Of a DNA stretch of 64,000 nucleotides, positions 25,329-31,829 are shown one piece after another. Location of the stretch: NCBI GenBank assembly GCA_947626105.1, contig CANQQY010000006.1, positions 1-64,000 of the forward strand, given 5' to 3'. This DNA is from an uncultured Clostridia bacterium (GTDB taxonomy: Bacteria > Bacillota > Clostridia > Christensenellales > Borkfalkiaceae). The notes beneath the pieces were generated by a model, which worked only from the letters and a program-made list of their open reading frames with translations, was not told the origin of the DNA and searched no databases. Position numbers and translations under genes: made by a program. Position 1 is the first letter of the stretch; each line of letters begins with the position of its first letter.

Positions 25329-25910
25329 ATGGGCGAATTTTTTGTGTACTCCACGTTCGCGGGATTTCTTCTGACCTTTTTTCCCGTCTTTCTGTGGCTG
25401 GACGCCTATGTGGACGCAAGGGGGAACCGCGCGTGGTTTTCCTTTTCCGCCTATCACTTCATGAAGATCTTCGGCGGCTACGGACAGCTCGACAGAGAGG
25501 GGATCGCCGTTCATGTAACGAAGAAAACGGCACTTTTTTTGCCCTTCGACAAGTTGGGCGATATGCGCAAAAAATTCGAGATCACAAAGGGATTCCAGCT
25601 CTGGAAATTTCACCAGACGGTGGAGATCGGCGGCGCGGATAACGTCTACGGCGTCCTCGTTGCGGCGGGGATCCAATCGTTTGCAAGCGGCGCGTTTGCA
25701 TATCTTAGGACAAAACATCCCTTTGTGTCCCTCAAAAACTGTACCCTGCTCGCGGAGGACCCCTGCCTGAAACTTTCCTTCGAAAACGCGGTCGTCTTTA
25801 ACGGATTTGTTCTGGGTATGGCAATCACAAAAAAATTATTGGAGGCATTGATAAATTGGATAAGAAAAAAAAGATCGACAGCATCATGGAAAAAACAGCG
25901 GAGCAGCTGA
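25329..25910 (+). CDS. DUF2953 family protein
   Basis: 193 residues. One N-terminal membrane segment (FAGFLLTFFPVFLWL) precedes a soluble beta-rich domain; the tail is basic (NWIRKKRSTASWKKQRSS). The position directly before the gerW/ytfJ gene matches the DUF2953 (YtfI) neighbour of ytfJ in Firmicutes. Function is unknown, though co-occurrence with sporulators suggests a sporulation role. It overlaps the next gene by 55 bases, a large overlap. The tail in this region is probably constrained by the other frame. Confidence 0.7.
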   Translation: MGEFFVYSTFAGFLLTFFPVFLWLDAYVDARGNRAWFSFSAYHFMKIFGGYGQLDREGIAVHVTKKTALFLPFDKLGDMRKKFEITKGFQLWKFHQTVEIGGADNVYGVLVAAGIQSFASGAFAYLRTKHPFVSLKNCTLLAEDPCLKLSFENAVVFNGFVLGMAITKKLLEALINWIRKKRSTASWKKQRSS

Positions 25911-26245
25911 CAAGTCTCGTTGACGTGAATACCGTCATCGGAAAGCCCGTATTTACGGCGAGCGGCGCGCAGATCATCCCGTTCACAAAGGTCACGATGG
26001 GATACCTTTCGGGCGGAGGCGAATACGGGGAAGTAAAAGCGATCAAAGAGGATGAATGCTTTCCCTTTGCGGGCGGCGCGGGTACCGTCATCAATCTCAA
26101 ACCGGCGGGATTCCTCATCGACGACGGGAAGGCTTGCCGCGTCGTCCGTCTTACGAACGATCCCATCGACGGGCTCATCGAGAAAGCGAGCGAGATCGTC
26201 GGAAAATTGGTCGATAAGGCGGGCAATGGAGAAGATGAAGGGTAA
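25856..26245 (+). CDS. ytfJ: GerW/YtfJ family sporulation protein
   Basis: 129 residues from a TTG start with GGAGG 11 bases upstream. Conserved blocks are VIGKPVFTASGAQIIPFTKV, the glycine-rich YLSGGGEYGE and FAGGAGTVINLKPAGFLI. GerW is needed for L-alanine germination in Bacillus and is made in the mother cell; family members are small cytoplasmic or spore proteins. Overlaps both neighbours: DUF2953 by 55 bases and the carboxypeptidase by 20. Confidence 0.9.
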   Translation: MDKKKKIDSIMEKTAEQLTSLVDVNTVIGKPVFTASGAQIIPFTKVTMGYLSGGGEYGEVKAIKEDECFPFAGGAGTVINLKPAGFLIDDGKACRVVRLTNDPIDGLIEKASEIVGKLVDKAGNGEDEG

Positions 26246-27242
26246 ATCGGTATTTTTTGCGCTAATGTTCGCCCTGACGGCGTTTCTTGCGCTCTTCGTT
26301 ACCGCTTCGCCCGCCCGGAAGGCAGATGCGGCGATGGCGGCTAGGGGGGAATGCTTGGTGGAGGTCTCCTCGCGGCGGATCCTGCATGAAAAGGACGCAG
26401 GGACATTCTTGCCCATGGCGAGCACGACAAAGGTTCTCACGGCGATCCTCATCCTCGACGACTGCGATCCCGAGGAGACCGTTGTAGTGCCGAAAGCGGC
26501 CGAAGGCATCGAGGGATCGAGCGTTTATCTTCGCGCGGGCGACAGTTACACCGTCAAAGACTTGCTGTACGGGCTCATGCTGCGCTCCGGGAACGATTGC
26601 GCCGTCACGCTTGCCCTTCACCACAGCGGTAGCATCGAGAAGTTTTCGGAAAAGATGAATGAAAAAGCGGCGCTCCTCGGCGCAGAAGGCAGTTTTTTCG
26701 TCAATCCGCACGGACTTCCCGATTCCCGCCACCACACGACGGCGCGCGACCTCGCCCTGATCTCCGCCTATGCGATGGAGAATGAGACCTTCCGCGAGAT
26801 CGTCTCCTGCAAGTTCTACGAGCCGCGCGGCTGGCAGAATAAGAACAAGATGCTCTTCAACTATGAGGGCGCGGTCGGCGTCAAAACGGGCTTTACGGTC
26901 GCGGCGGGACGGTGTCTTGTCACCTGTGCGGAGCGCAAGGGGATGACGGTTTTGAGCGTCGTTCTGAACTGCCCCGAAATGTATGAACGGACGGCGGAAC
27001 TGCTCGATCATGCCTTTGAAAACTATGCCTTATACGATCTCTGCGACAGCTCCGAGCCATGGGAGGGGTATGAGATCAAGTGCGGCTTCTCCTACCCGCT
27101 CAAAAAAACGGAACTCCGAGCTCTGCGGTTTTCCAGCGAACTTCTCGACCCTCTTCCGCAGAAAAAGGGGGAAGTCGCAGGGCAAATGAAGATATATCTC
27201 GAAAACAGCTTGCTTTTTTCGCAAAATTTGTATATCATATAG
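26226..27242 (+). CDS. D-alanyl-D-alanine carboxypeptidase, second S11 copy (DacB-like)
   Basis: 338 residues. A signal peptide (VFFALMFALTAFLALFVTAS) is followed by S66-T-T-K69 in PMASTTKVLTAIL, SGN in LRSGNDCAVTLA and KTG in GVKTGFTVAAGRC, so all active-site motifs are intact. In Bacillus the order scpA-scpB-x-dacB-spmAB-rluB is known; here it is scpA-scpB-DUF2953-ytfJ-this-rluB, so it probably corresponds to DacB, which shapes spore cortex. spmA and spmB are missing. The frame runs open far upstream inside ytfJ; the ATG at 26226 is the first that gives a signal peptide of sensible length. Confidence 0.9.
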   Translation: MEKMKGKSVFFALMFALTAFLALFVTASPARKADAAMAARGECLVEVSSRRILHEKDAGTFLPMASTTKVLTAILILDDCDPEETVVVPKAAEGIEGSSVYLRAGDSYTVKDLLYGLMLRSGNDCAVTLALHHSGSIEKFSEKMNEKAALLGAEGSFFVNPHGLPDSRHHTTARDLALISAYAMENETFREIVSCKFYEPRGWQNKNKMLFNYEGAVGVKTGFTVAAGRCLVTCAERKGMTVLSVVLNCPEMYERTAELLDHAFENYALYDLCDSSEPWEGYEIKCGFSYPLKKTELRALRFSSELLDPLPQKKGEVAGQMKIYLENSLLFSQNLYII

Positions 27243-27279
27243 GAAGTACAAAAGGAGCGCAGAGAAATCTGCACACGAT

Positions 27280-27993
27280 ATGAGGATCAACAAATTTCTT
27301 GCGGAGCAGGGGATCGCCTCGCGCCGCGGGGCGGATGAAATCGTTGCGGAAGGAAGGGTCACGATCAACGGCAAAACGGCAAAGGCGGGGGACGACGTTT
27401 CGCCCGATGATACTGTCATGCTCGACGGAAAGATCCTTTCCCACAAGGTCAAATACGAATATTATCTTCTGAATAAGCCCAAGGGGTGCGTCTGCACCGC
27501 CAACGACGAAAAGACGGAGCGGCCGAGAAAGACGGTCATGGATTTTCTGCCCGCGGGCGCGGGAAGAGTGTTCCCGGTAGGGCGGCTCGACTACGACAGC
27601 GAGGGGCTCCTGATTTTGACGAACGACGGCGAACTCGCTTACCGCTTGACTGCGCCGCAGAGCGAGATCCCCAAAACCTATCTCGTCAAAGTCGAAGGGA
27701 CGTTGACGCCCGTCCAGCTCAACCGGTTAAGAAGCGGCGTAGAGATCGAAAATGGGGTCGTCACGAAGAAATGCCGCGTCAACGTTGTCGAAACCGATAA
27801 GAGCTATACAAAACTTCATGTCGTTCTGACAGAGGGGAAGAACAGGGAGATCCGCCGCATGTTCGAAGCCGTCGGAAAGCCCGTCGTCTTTTTGAAGCGG
27901 ATCAAGCTCGGCGAATTGACGCTTTCGGGACTCAATAGGGGGGAGTGCAGAAGGCTTTCCCAAGAAGAAGTGTTTTATCTGAAAAATCTGTAA
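27280..27993 (+). CDS. rluB: Pseudouridine synthase RluB family
   Basis: 237 residues. An S4 RNA-binding domain at the N-terminus (MRINKFLAEQGIASRRGADE, then GRVTINGKTAKAGDDV) precedes the synthase domain with YLLNKPKGCVCTAND and catalytic aspartate in VGRLDYDSEGLLILTNDGEL. It should modify 23S rRNA helix 93 (U2605 in E. coli). It ends at a bidirectional terminator shared with lexA. Confidence 0.93.
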   Translation: MRINKFLAEQGIASRRGADEIVAEGRVTINGKTAKAGDDVSPDDTVMLDGKILSHKVKYEYYLLNKPKGCVCTANDEKTERPRKTVMDFLPAGAGRVFPVGRLDYDSEGLLILTNDGELAYRLTAPQSEIPKTYLVKVEGTLTPVQLNRLRSGVEIENGVVTKKCRVNVVETDKSYTKLHVVLTEGKNREIRRMFEAVGKPVVFLKRIKLGELTLSGLNRGECRRLSQEEVFYLKNL

Positions 27994-28006
27994 TTTTAAT
28001 CAAAAA

Positions 28007-28041
28007 CAGCCCGCATAAACGCGGGCTGCCGTCATTTTTTT
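28007..28041. terminator. Bidirectional terminator between rluB and lexA
   Basis: CAGCCCGC pairs with GCGGGCTG around ATAAAC. A T run follows on the plus strand, and an A run precedes the stem (T run on the minus strand). Confidence 0.9.
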
Positions 28042-28048
28042 GGGAATA

Positions 28049-28657
28049 TCAGCGGAAACTTCTCATGAGTCCGATCACCTTGCCGAGGATCTGAATGCTC
28101 GCCTGGTTTTCGGGAATGATATCGTCCATGGCACTGTTTTCGGGGTGAAGGACGATCTTTCCGTCCTTTTTGAAAAAGCGTTTGACGGTCGCGCCGTTCT
28201 CCGTACCGTCGTCGAACATCGCAACGACGATCTCTCCGTTTTCGGCGGTCTGCTGGCGCTTCACAATGATCTTGTCGCCGTCGCAGATGCCCGCCTCGAT
28301 CATGCTTTCCCCATGGACGCGCAGAAGGAAGAGATCCTCTCCCTTAAATTCCGCCTCGGGGATCGAATAGTAGCCCTCATTCTGCTCGACGGCAAGAATG
28401 GGCTGGCCTGCATTGACGACGCCGAGAAGGGGAACGCGGACAGAACCGTTTCCGCGCACAACGACGGCGCGCTTCTTATTTTCCGCCTTTTCGAGCAGTC
28501 CCTTTTCTTTGAGACGGTTGACGTAATCGTACGCGGTCGCCGTGGACTTGATTTTGAGATCTCTGCACATGTCCCTGACCGTCGGCGGGAAGCCGTTCTC
28601 ATCGTTGAAACGGCGGATATAGTCGAGCACTTCCATGAGCTTTTCCTGACTGATCAT
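28049..28657 (-). CDS. lexA: LexA repressor
   Basis: 202 residues. A winged helix-turn-helix (NGFPPTVRDMCRDLKIKSTA) is followed by the cleavage site A83-G84 in VVNAGQP and the catalytic pair S118 (VHGESM) and K159 (GATVKRFF). It represses SOS genes until RecA filaments trigger self-cleavage. A LexA box overlaps its own -35 at 28702-28715, so it is autoregulated. The start at 28657 has GAGGTG upstream. Confidence 0.97.
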   Translation of the reverse strand: MISQEKLMEVLDYIRRFNDENGFPPTVRDMCRDLKIKSTATAYDYVNRLKEKGLLEKAENKKRAVVVRGNGSVRVPLLGVVNAGQPILAVEQNEGYYSIPEAEFKGEDLFLLRVHGESMIEAGICDGDKIIVKRQQTAENGEIVVAMFDDGTENGATVKRFFKKDGKIVLHPENSAMDDIIPENQASIQILGKVIGLMRSFR

Positions 28658-28675
28658 TTTTCACCTCTTACATGC

Positions 28676-28715
28676 ATTATAGCACATCCGAGAAAATATT
28701 GCAAACATTTGTTCT
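28676..28715 (-). promoter_or_regulatory. lexA promoter with LexA (SOS) box
   Basis: Minus strand: -35 TTGCAA (28699-28704), spacer 17, -10 TATAAT (28676-28681). The box CAAACATTTGTTCT (28702-28715) matches the Bacillus-type CGAACATTTGTTCG at 12 of 14 positions and overlaps the -35. Confidence 0.88.
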
Positions 28716-28735
28716 ATGTTTTTCAAAAATTTTTC

Positions 28736-28764
28736 TTGTAATTTTTATGAGAATACGGTATAAT
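28736..28764 (+). promoter_or_regulatory. Promoter of the Cys-rich small protein gene
   Basis: -35 TTGTAA (28736-28741), spacer 17, -10 TATAAT (28759-28764). The LexA box lies 20 bases upstream of this -35. Confidence 0.7.
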
Positions 28765-28781
28765 AGGGGAAGAGGTGAAAC

Positions 28782-28967
28782 ATGGAGACGAAAATGTGCG
28801 TCCTCGACGACGAGAAAGAATGCGACGGGTGCCTCGAATGCATGGTTTGCGATCTGGATCCCCGAAAAATTTGCGATAACTGCGGCAAATGTCTCGACAT
28901 CAAGGAATTTGCGACTATCAAGATCGACAAGATCATCACAGACCCGGATTACGGTAAAAAGGTCTGA
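28782..28967 (+). CDS. Small cysteine-rich protein, probable metal or Fe-S binder
   Basis: 61 residues with eight cysteines: C6, then CDGCLECMVC (four, at 14-23), then CDNCGKC (three, at 31-37). The spacing CxxCxxCxxC and CxxCxxC resembles a ferredoxin or zinc-ribbon type site, but no named family is recognised. It starts with a good GAGGTG site and its own promoter, and is transcribed away from lexA across a shared regulatory region. Its 3' end overlaps the 3' end of hflX by 32 bases, tail to tail. Function unknown; possible SOS control is only inferred from the neighbouring LexA box. Confidence 0.75.
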   Translation: METKMCVLDDEKECDGCLECMVCDLDPRKICDNCGKCLDIKEFATIKIDKIITDPDYGKKV

Positions 28968-30162
28968 AAGATCCCGCATAGACGGAGGAAACGATCCCTT
29001 CGACTTCCATTCCGTCGTCTAAGTACGAAACGCTGCGCTCCGTGATGAGCGGGCGGACTGCGCCGTAGGAAGCCATCTTTTCATAGGGAATGAAGAGCTT
29101 TACGCGGACAAATTCATCTTTGAGGGCGTCGAAGATGTGTTTTTTGAGCTTTTCAAGCCCCAGACCCGCCTGTGCGGAGATGCAAACGGCGTCACGTGGA
29201 AAGCGGTCCGTGTCCTTTACAAGGTCGCACTTATTCATGACGACAAGATAGGGAGCCGAAAATCCTAGGTCTTGCAGCGTCAAAAGCGTTGTTTTCAGTT
29301 GCATCTCGTACTCACCCGCGGCGTCGCAGACGATGAGGGCAAGGTCGCAATTCAAGGCGCTTTCAAGCGTAGACTTGAAGGCTTCGATCAGGTGATGGGG
29401 AAGGCTCTGCAAAAATCCGACGGTATCGACGAGCAAAAAGGGAACGCCTTCGATCTCGAATCCCCGCGCGGTGGGATCGAGGGTCGCAAAGAGGGCGTTC
29501 TTGACAAAAACGTCCGCGCCCGTAAGAGCGTTCAAGAGCGTTGATTTTCCGGTATTCGTATAGCCTACGAGCGCGATCGTTTTGACGCGTTCTTTTTTTC
29601 TGCGTTCGACCTGCATTGCGCGCCTTTGTTCGGTCTCTTTAAGCTTTTCTTCGAGCGCGCGGATGCGTTCGCGGATATGCCGTCTGTCCGTCTCGAGCTT
29701 CGTTTCACCGGGGCCGCGCGTCCCGATCCCGCCCCCGAGACGGGAAAGCGCCTCGCCCTTGCCTTTGAGGCGCGGATAAATGTATTTGAGCTGGGCGAGT
29801 TCCACCTGGATCTTTCCCTCGCGGCTCTGCGCACGTAGGGCAAAAATGTCAAGGATCAGCGTCGTCCTGTCGATGACTTTGCGGTGATCGAGCGCCTTGG
29901 AGATATTCAGCGTCTGGGAAGGGGAGAGCTCTCCGTTGAAGAGGACGGTAAGTTCCAGCCCCTCGAGCCGCTCTTTGAGCTCGAGAAGTTTTCCTTCCCC
30001 GATATAGGTCGCGGGATTGACTTCACGGATATTCTGATAGATCGTACCTGCATATTCCGCGCCCGCGCTCTCGATCAAAGAGAGGATCTCCGCATGCAGA
30101 ACGTCCGAATTTGCCCCCTCGACGGGTTGGATCACATAGATGATCTCGGGTTTTTCCGTCAC
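28936..30162 (-). CDS. hflX: GTPase HflX
   Basis: 408 residues. An N-terminal HflX domain (AEYAGTIYQNIREVNPATYI) and coiled region with RLGGGIGTRGPGETKLETDR precede the G domain: GYTNTGKSTLLNAL (G1), LVDTVGFL (G3) and VMNKCDL (G4). HflX splits stalled or stressed ribosomes. It overlaps the preceding recombinase gene by 4 bases, forming a two-gene unit. Confidence 0.95.
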   Translation of the reverse strand: MTEKPEIIYVIQPVEGANSDVLHAEILSLIESAGAEYAGTIYQNIREVNPATYIGEGKLLELKERLEGLELTVLFNGELSPSQTLNISKALDHRKVIDRTTLILDIFALRAQSREGKIQVELAQLKYIYPRLKGKGEALSRLGGGIGTRGPGETKLETDRRHIRERIRALEEKLKETEQRRAMQVERRKKERVKTIALVGYTNTGKSTLLNALTGADVFVKNALFATLDPTARGFEIEGVPFLLVDTVGFLQSLPHHLIEAFKSTLESALNCDLALIVCDAAGEYEMQLKTTLLTLQDLGFSAPYLVVMNKCDLVKDTDRFPRDAVCISAQAGLGLEKLKKHIFDALKDEFVRVKLFIPYEKMASYGAVRPLITERSVSYLDDGMEVEGIVSSVYAGSFRPFYRNPGL

Positions 30163-31223
30163 GTTTCATCCTCCGACTTATGCAATTTCACTTTCCCCGC
30201 AACGGAGCGGCGGTTATCCTCCGTGATCGCGGCATAGTGCTTCCGCGTCGTATTGACGTCCTTATGCCCCAAAACGTCCGCCACGATATAAATATCGCCT
30301 GTTTCGCGGTAGAGCGCCGTACCGTAGGTGGAGCGCAGCTTATGCGGCGTGATCTTTTTGAGCGGCGAGACGATCCTCGCATATTTTTTTACAAGATTTT
30401 CGACCGCACGGACAGTGATCCTGCGGTATTGCATTGATAAAAATAGGGGAGAAGGGGTCTCTTTCGGGACGCGCGGATCCTCTTTTTTTTGCTCCAAATA
30501 GGCGAGAAGGGCGTCTGCGACCTCATCCGAAAAGTATAAAATCGCCTGACTTCCGCCCTTGCGGGTCACGACAAAGGAGTTGTTCGAAAAATCAAGATTT
30601 TCGTTATTGAGACCGACAAGCTCGGAAATACGGATCCCTGTACCCAAAAATAGGGTCAAAATCGCAGTATCGCGCACCTTTGTGCGCTCATGATAGCCGC
30701 TCGCATGCGGCGGGAGACCGGAGCCGAGCTCCGCAGTATCCAAAAGGTCGGAGATCTCGTCATTTTCAAGACGGATGATCTCCTTTTCGTGCAGCTTGGG
30801 CGTGGCGACCTTGGAGGGATTATTGACGCCGATCAGACCTTTGTTGAAGAAGAACTTGAAGAGGGAACGGACGGTGCAGAGCTTGCGCGCCTTGGCGCGT
30901 TCATCGCAGGAAAGAGACTTTCCCCCGAACGAATAGTGGGAGAGATAGGAGAGGAAGATCTCGATATCCGTGTCCGTGACCGTTTCAAGATCCTCAAGGT
31001 TGATCTCACGGATGGCTTTTCCGTGAAATTTCTTTTTAGAGAGAAAATCGAAAAAGATCCTGAGGTCGTAAGCGTAATTGAGACGGGTAAGCGTGCTCGT
31101 GCGCGGCTCGATGCCGCGGAAAAAATCCTCGCAAAAATCGGGAAGATCGGAGAGGAGTTCATCGATCTTGTCGAGATTCCTTAAAGTTCGCTCCTGATAG
31201 TAATTCGCGTTTTTGACTGCCAT
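30159..31223 (-). CDS. Tyrosine recombinase, XerC/XerD-like
   Basis: 354 residues from the ATG at 31223. An N-terminal SAM-like core-binding domain (TRLNYAYDLRIFFDFLSKK) is followed by a catalytic domain with R in GTGIRISELVGL, K in TRKGGSQ, the H-x-x-R in TPHKLRSTYGTAL, and LGHKDVNTTRKHYAAI with the second His and nucleophile Tyr. All six catalytic residues appear. It is longer than XerC/D (about 300) because of an N-terminal extension. It could be the chromosome dimer resolvase or a domesticated integrase; lack of other phage genes and co-transcription with hflX favour a resident role. It has a leaderless promoter and no ribosome site. Confidence 0.88.
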   Translation of the reverse strand: MAVKNANYYQERTLRNLDKIDELLSDLPDFCEDFFRGIEPRTSTLTRLNYAYDLRIFFDFLSKKKFHGKAIREINLEDLETVTDTDIEIFLSYLSHYSFGGKSLSCDERAKARKLCTVRSLFKFFFNKGLIGVNNPSKVATPKLHEKEIIRLENDEISDLLDTAELGSGLPPHASGYHERTKVRDTAILTLFLGTGIRISELVGLNNENLDFSNNSFVVTRKGGSQAILYFSDEVADALLAYLEQKKEDPRVPKETPSPLFLSMQYRRITVRAVENLVKKYARIVSPLKKITPHKLRSTYGTALYRETGDIYIVADVLGHKDVNTTRKHYAAITEDNRRSVAGKVKLHKSEDET

Positions 31224-31229
31224 AAAAAA

Positions 31230-31258
31230 AGTATAGCACAAAAGAGGAAAAAAGTCAA
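31230..31258 (-). promoter_or_regulatory. Leaderless promoter of the recombinase-hflX unit
   Basis: Minus strand: -35 TTGACT (31253-31258), spacer exactly 17, -10 TATACT (31230-31235). Seven bases beyond the -10 is the A of the recombinase ATG (31223). Only T bases separate the -10 from the ATG, so no Shine-Dalgarno sequence exists. Confidence 0.8.
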
Positions 31259-31361
31259 TTTTGCGAATAGTTAAATAGGGGGATTTTCGAAAAATTTCGG
31301 ATTAAAACCTCGAGAGGGGAGTTTTTACTTGACAAGCGTATCGTTTTTTGATAAAGTAAAG

Positions 31362-31446
31362 ACGAGAACCGAGGTAGGTGTTAGGTTCCCGTCTTGGGTG
31401 AGCCGTTGCGTGGTTGTGAGTCCGATTGCAACGGCTCTGTCTTTTT
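31362..31446 (+). ncRNA. Candidate small RNA with two hairpins
   Basis: A promoter-like pair TTGACA (31329-31334) and TAAAGT (31352-31357), spacer 17, precedes two stems. Stem 1: AAGACGAGAACC (31359-31370) with GGTTCCCGTCTT (31384-31395), 11 of 12 paired. Stem 2: GAGCCGTTGC (31400-31409) with GCAACGGCTC (31428-31437), perfect, followed by TGTCTTTTTG. No known RNA family is recognised. It could instead be a leader fragment or a mobile-element remnant. Confidence 0.45.
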
Positions 31447-31700
31447 GTTCCGTCTCGCTTACTTTTGTATTTTTGATCGGTGGGGAGTAGGATTTTCAGC
31501 GTACCCGACACACTTAGAACTGTTCGCAAAATGCTTCTTTTACGAATAGTAAGGGGGTAAAAAGGGGGAATTAGGGGTACTTTTGAAATAATTTATTGAA
31601 ATTGCTCCCAAAATACATTTTAGCAAAAAAAATCCCGACGGACGATCTATTGATTTTTTTCGTTCGTGATCGTAACAGCGTATTTCGCAAAATCGTATCA

Positions 31701-31740
31701 AAAAATCCGCAAGGTTATTTTAGGAGTTTGCGGATTTTTC
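31701..31740. terminator. Strong symmetric terminator
   Basis: AAAAATCCGCAA (31701-31712) pairs perfectly with TTGCGGATTTTT (31728-31739). A and T runs flank both sides, so it can work in both directions: after the glycosidase on the minus strand or after the non-coding region on the plus strand. Confidence 0.85.
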
Positions 31741-31795
31741 TTTTACAGGATTTTTGCAGAATTTTTGCGGTTCGGTCAGTGAATTATCAATTTAA

Positions 31796-31829
31796 TACTA
31801 TGTCAGACATACTAATTATGTCGGGCATA
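31796..31829. repeat. Dispersed palindromic word, copy 4, doubled at the glycosidase stop
   Basis: TACTATGTCAGACATA (31796-31811) is followed by an inverted, slightly changed copy, TATGTCGGGCATAGTA (31817-31832). The stop codon of the GH13 gene (31812-31814) lies between them. The pair forms a long inverted repeat that may act as terminator. Confidence 0.88.

Larger units (their letters stand above)
31242..31811. other. 570-bp non-coding region with hairpins and an inverted-repeat pair
   Basis: No gene is supported here. TTTTGCGAATAGTT (31259-31272) is inverted at 31518-31531 with one mismatch, enclosing 245 bases that contain the candidate small RNA. A third, direct, copy-like piece TTACGAATAGT follows at 31540-31550. 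Then come a terminator at 31701-31739 and the palindromic word at 31796. The only open frames are short and lack ribosome sites. Confidence 0.7.

Noticed and set aside
30159..31223. Prophage or genomic island around the recombinase
   Set aside because: No excisionase, phage or mobilisation gene is near, and hflX is co-transcribed; a resident recombinase is more likely.
31517..31525. GAACTGTTC as a second LexA box
   Set aside because: The half sites GAAC and GTTC are separated by one base, not four, so it cannot fit LexA. No SOS gene follows.
31302..31529. Short minus-strand frame in the recombinase-glycosidase gap
   Set aside because: It crosses both hairpins, has basic low-complexity residues and no ribosome site.
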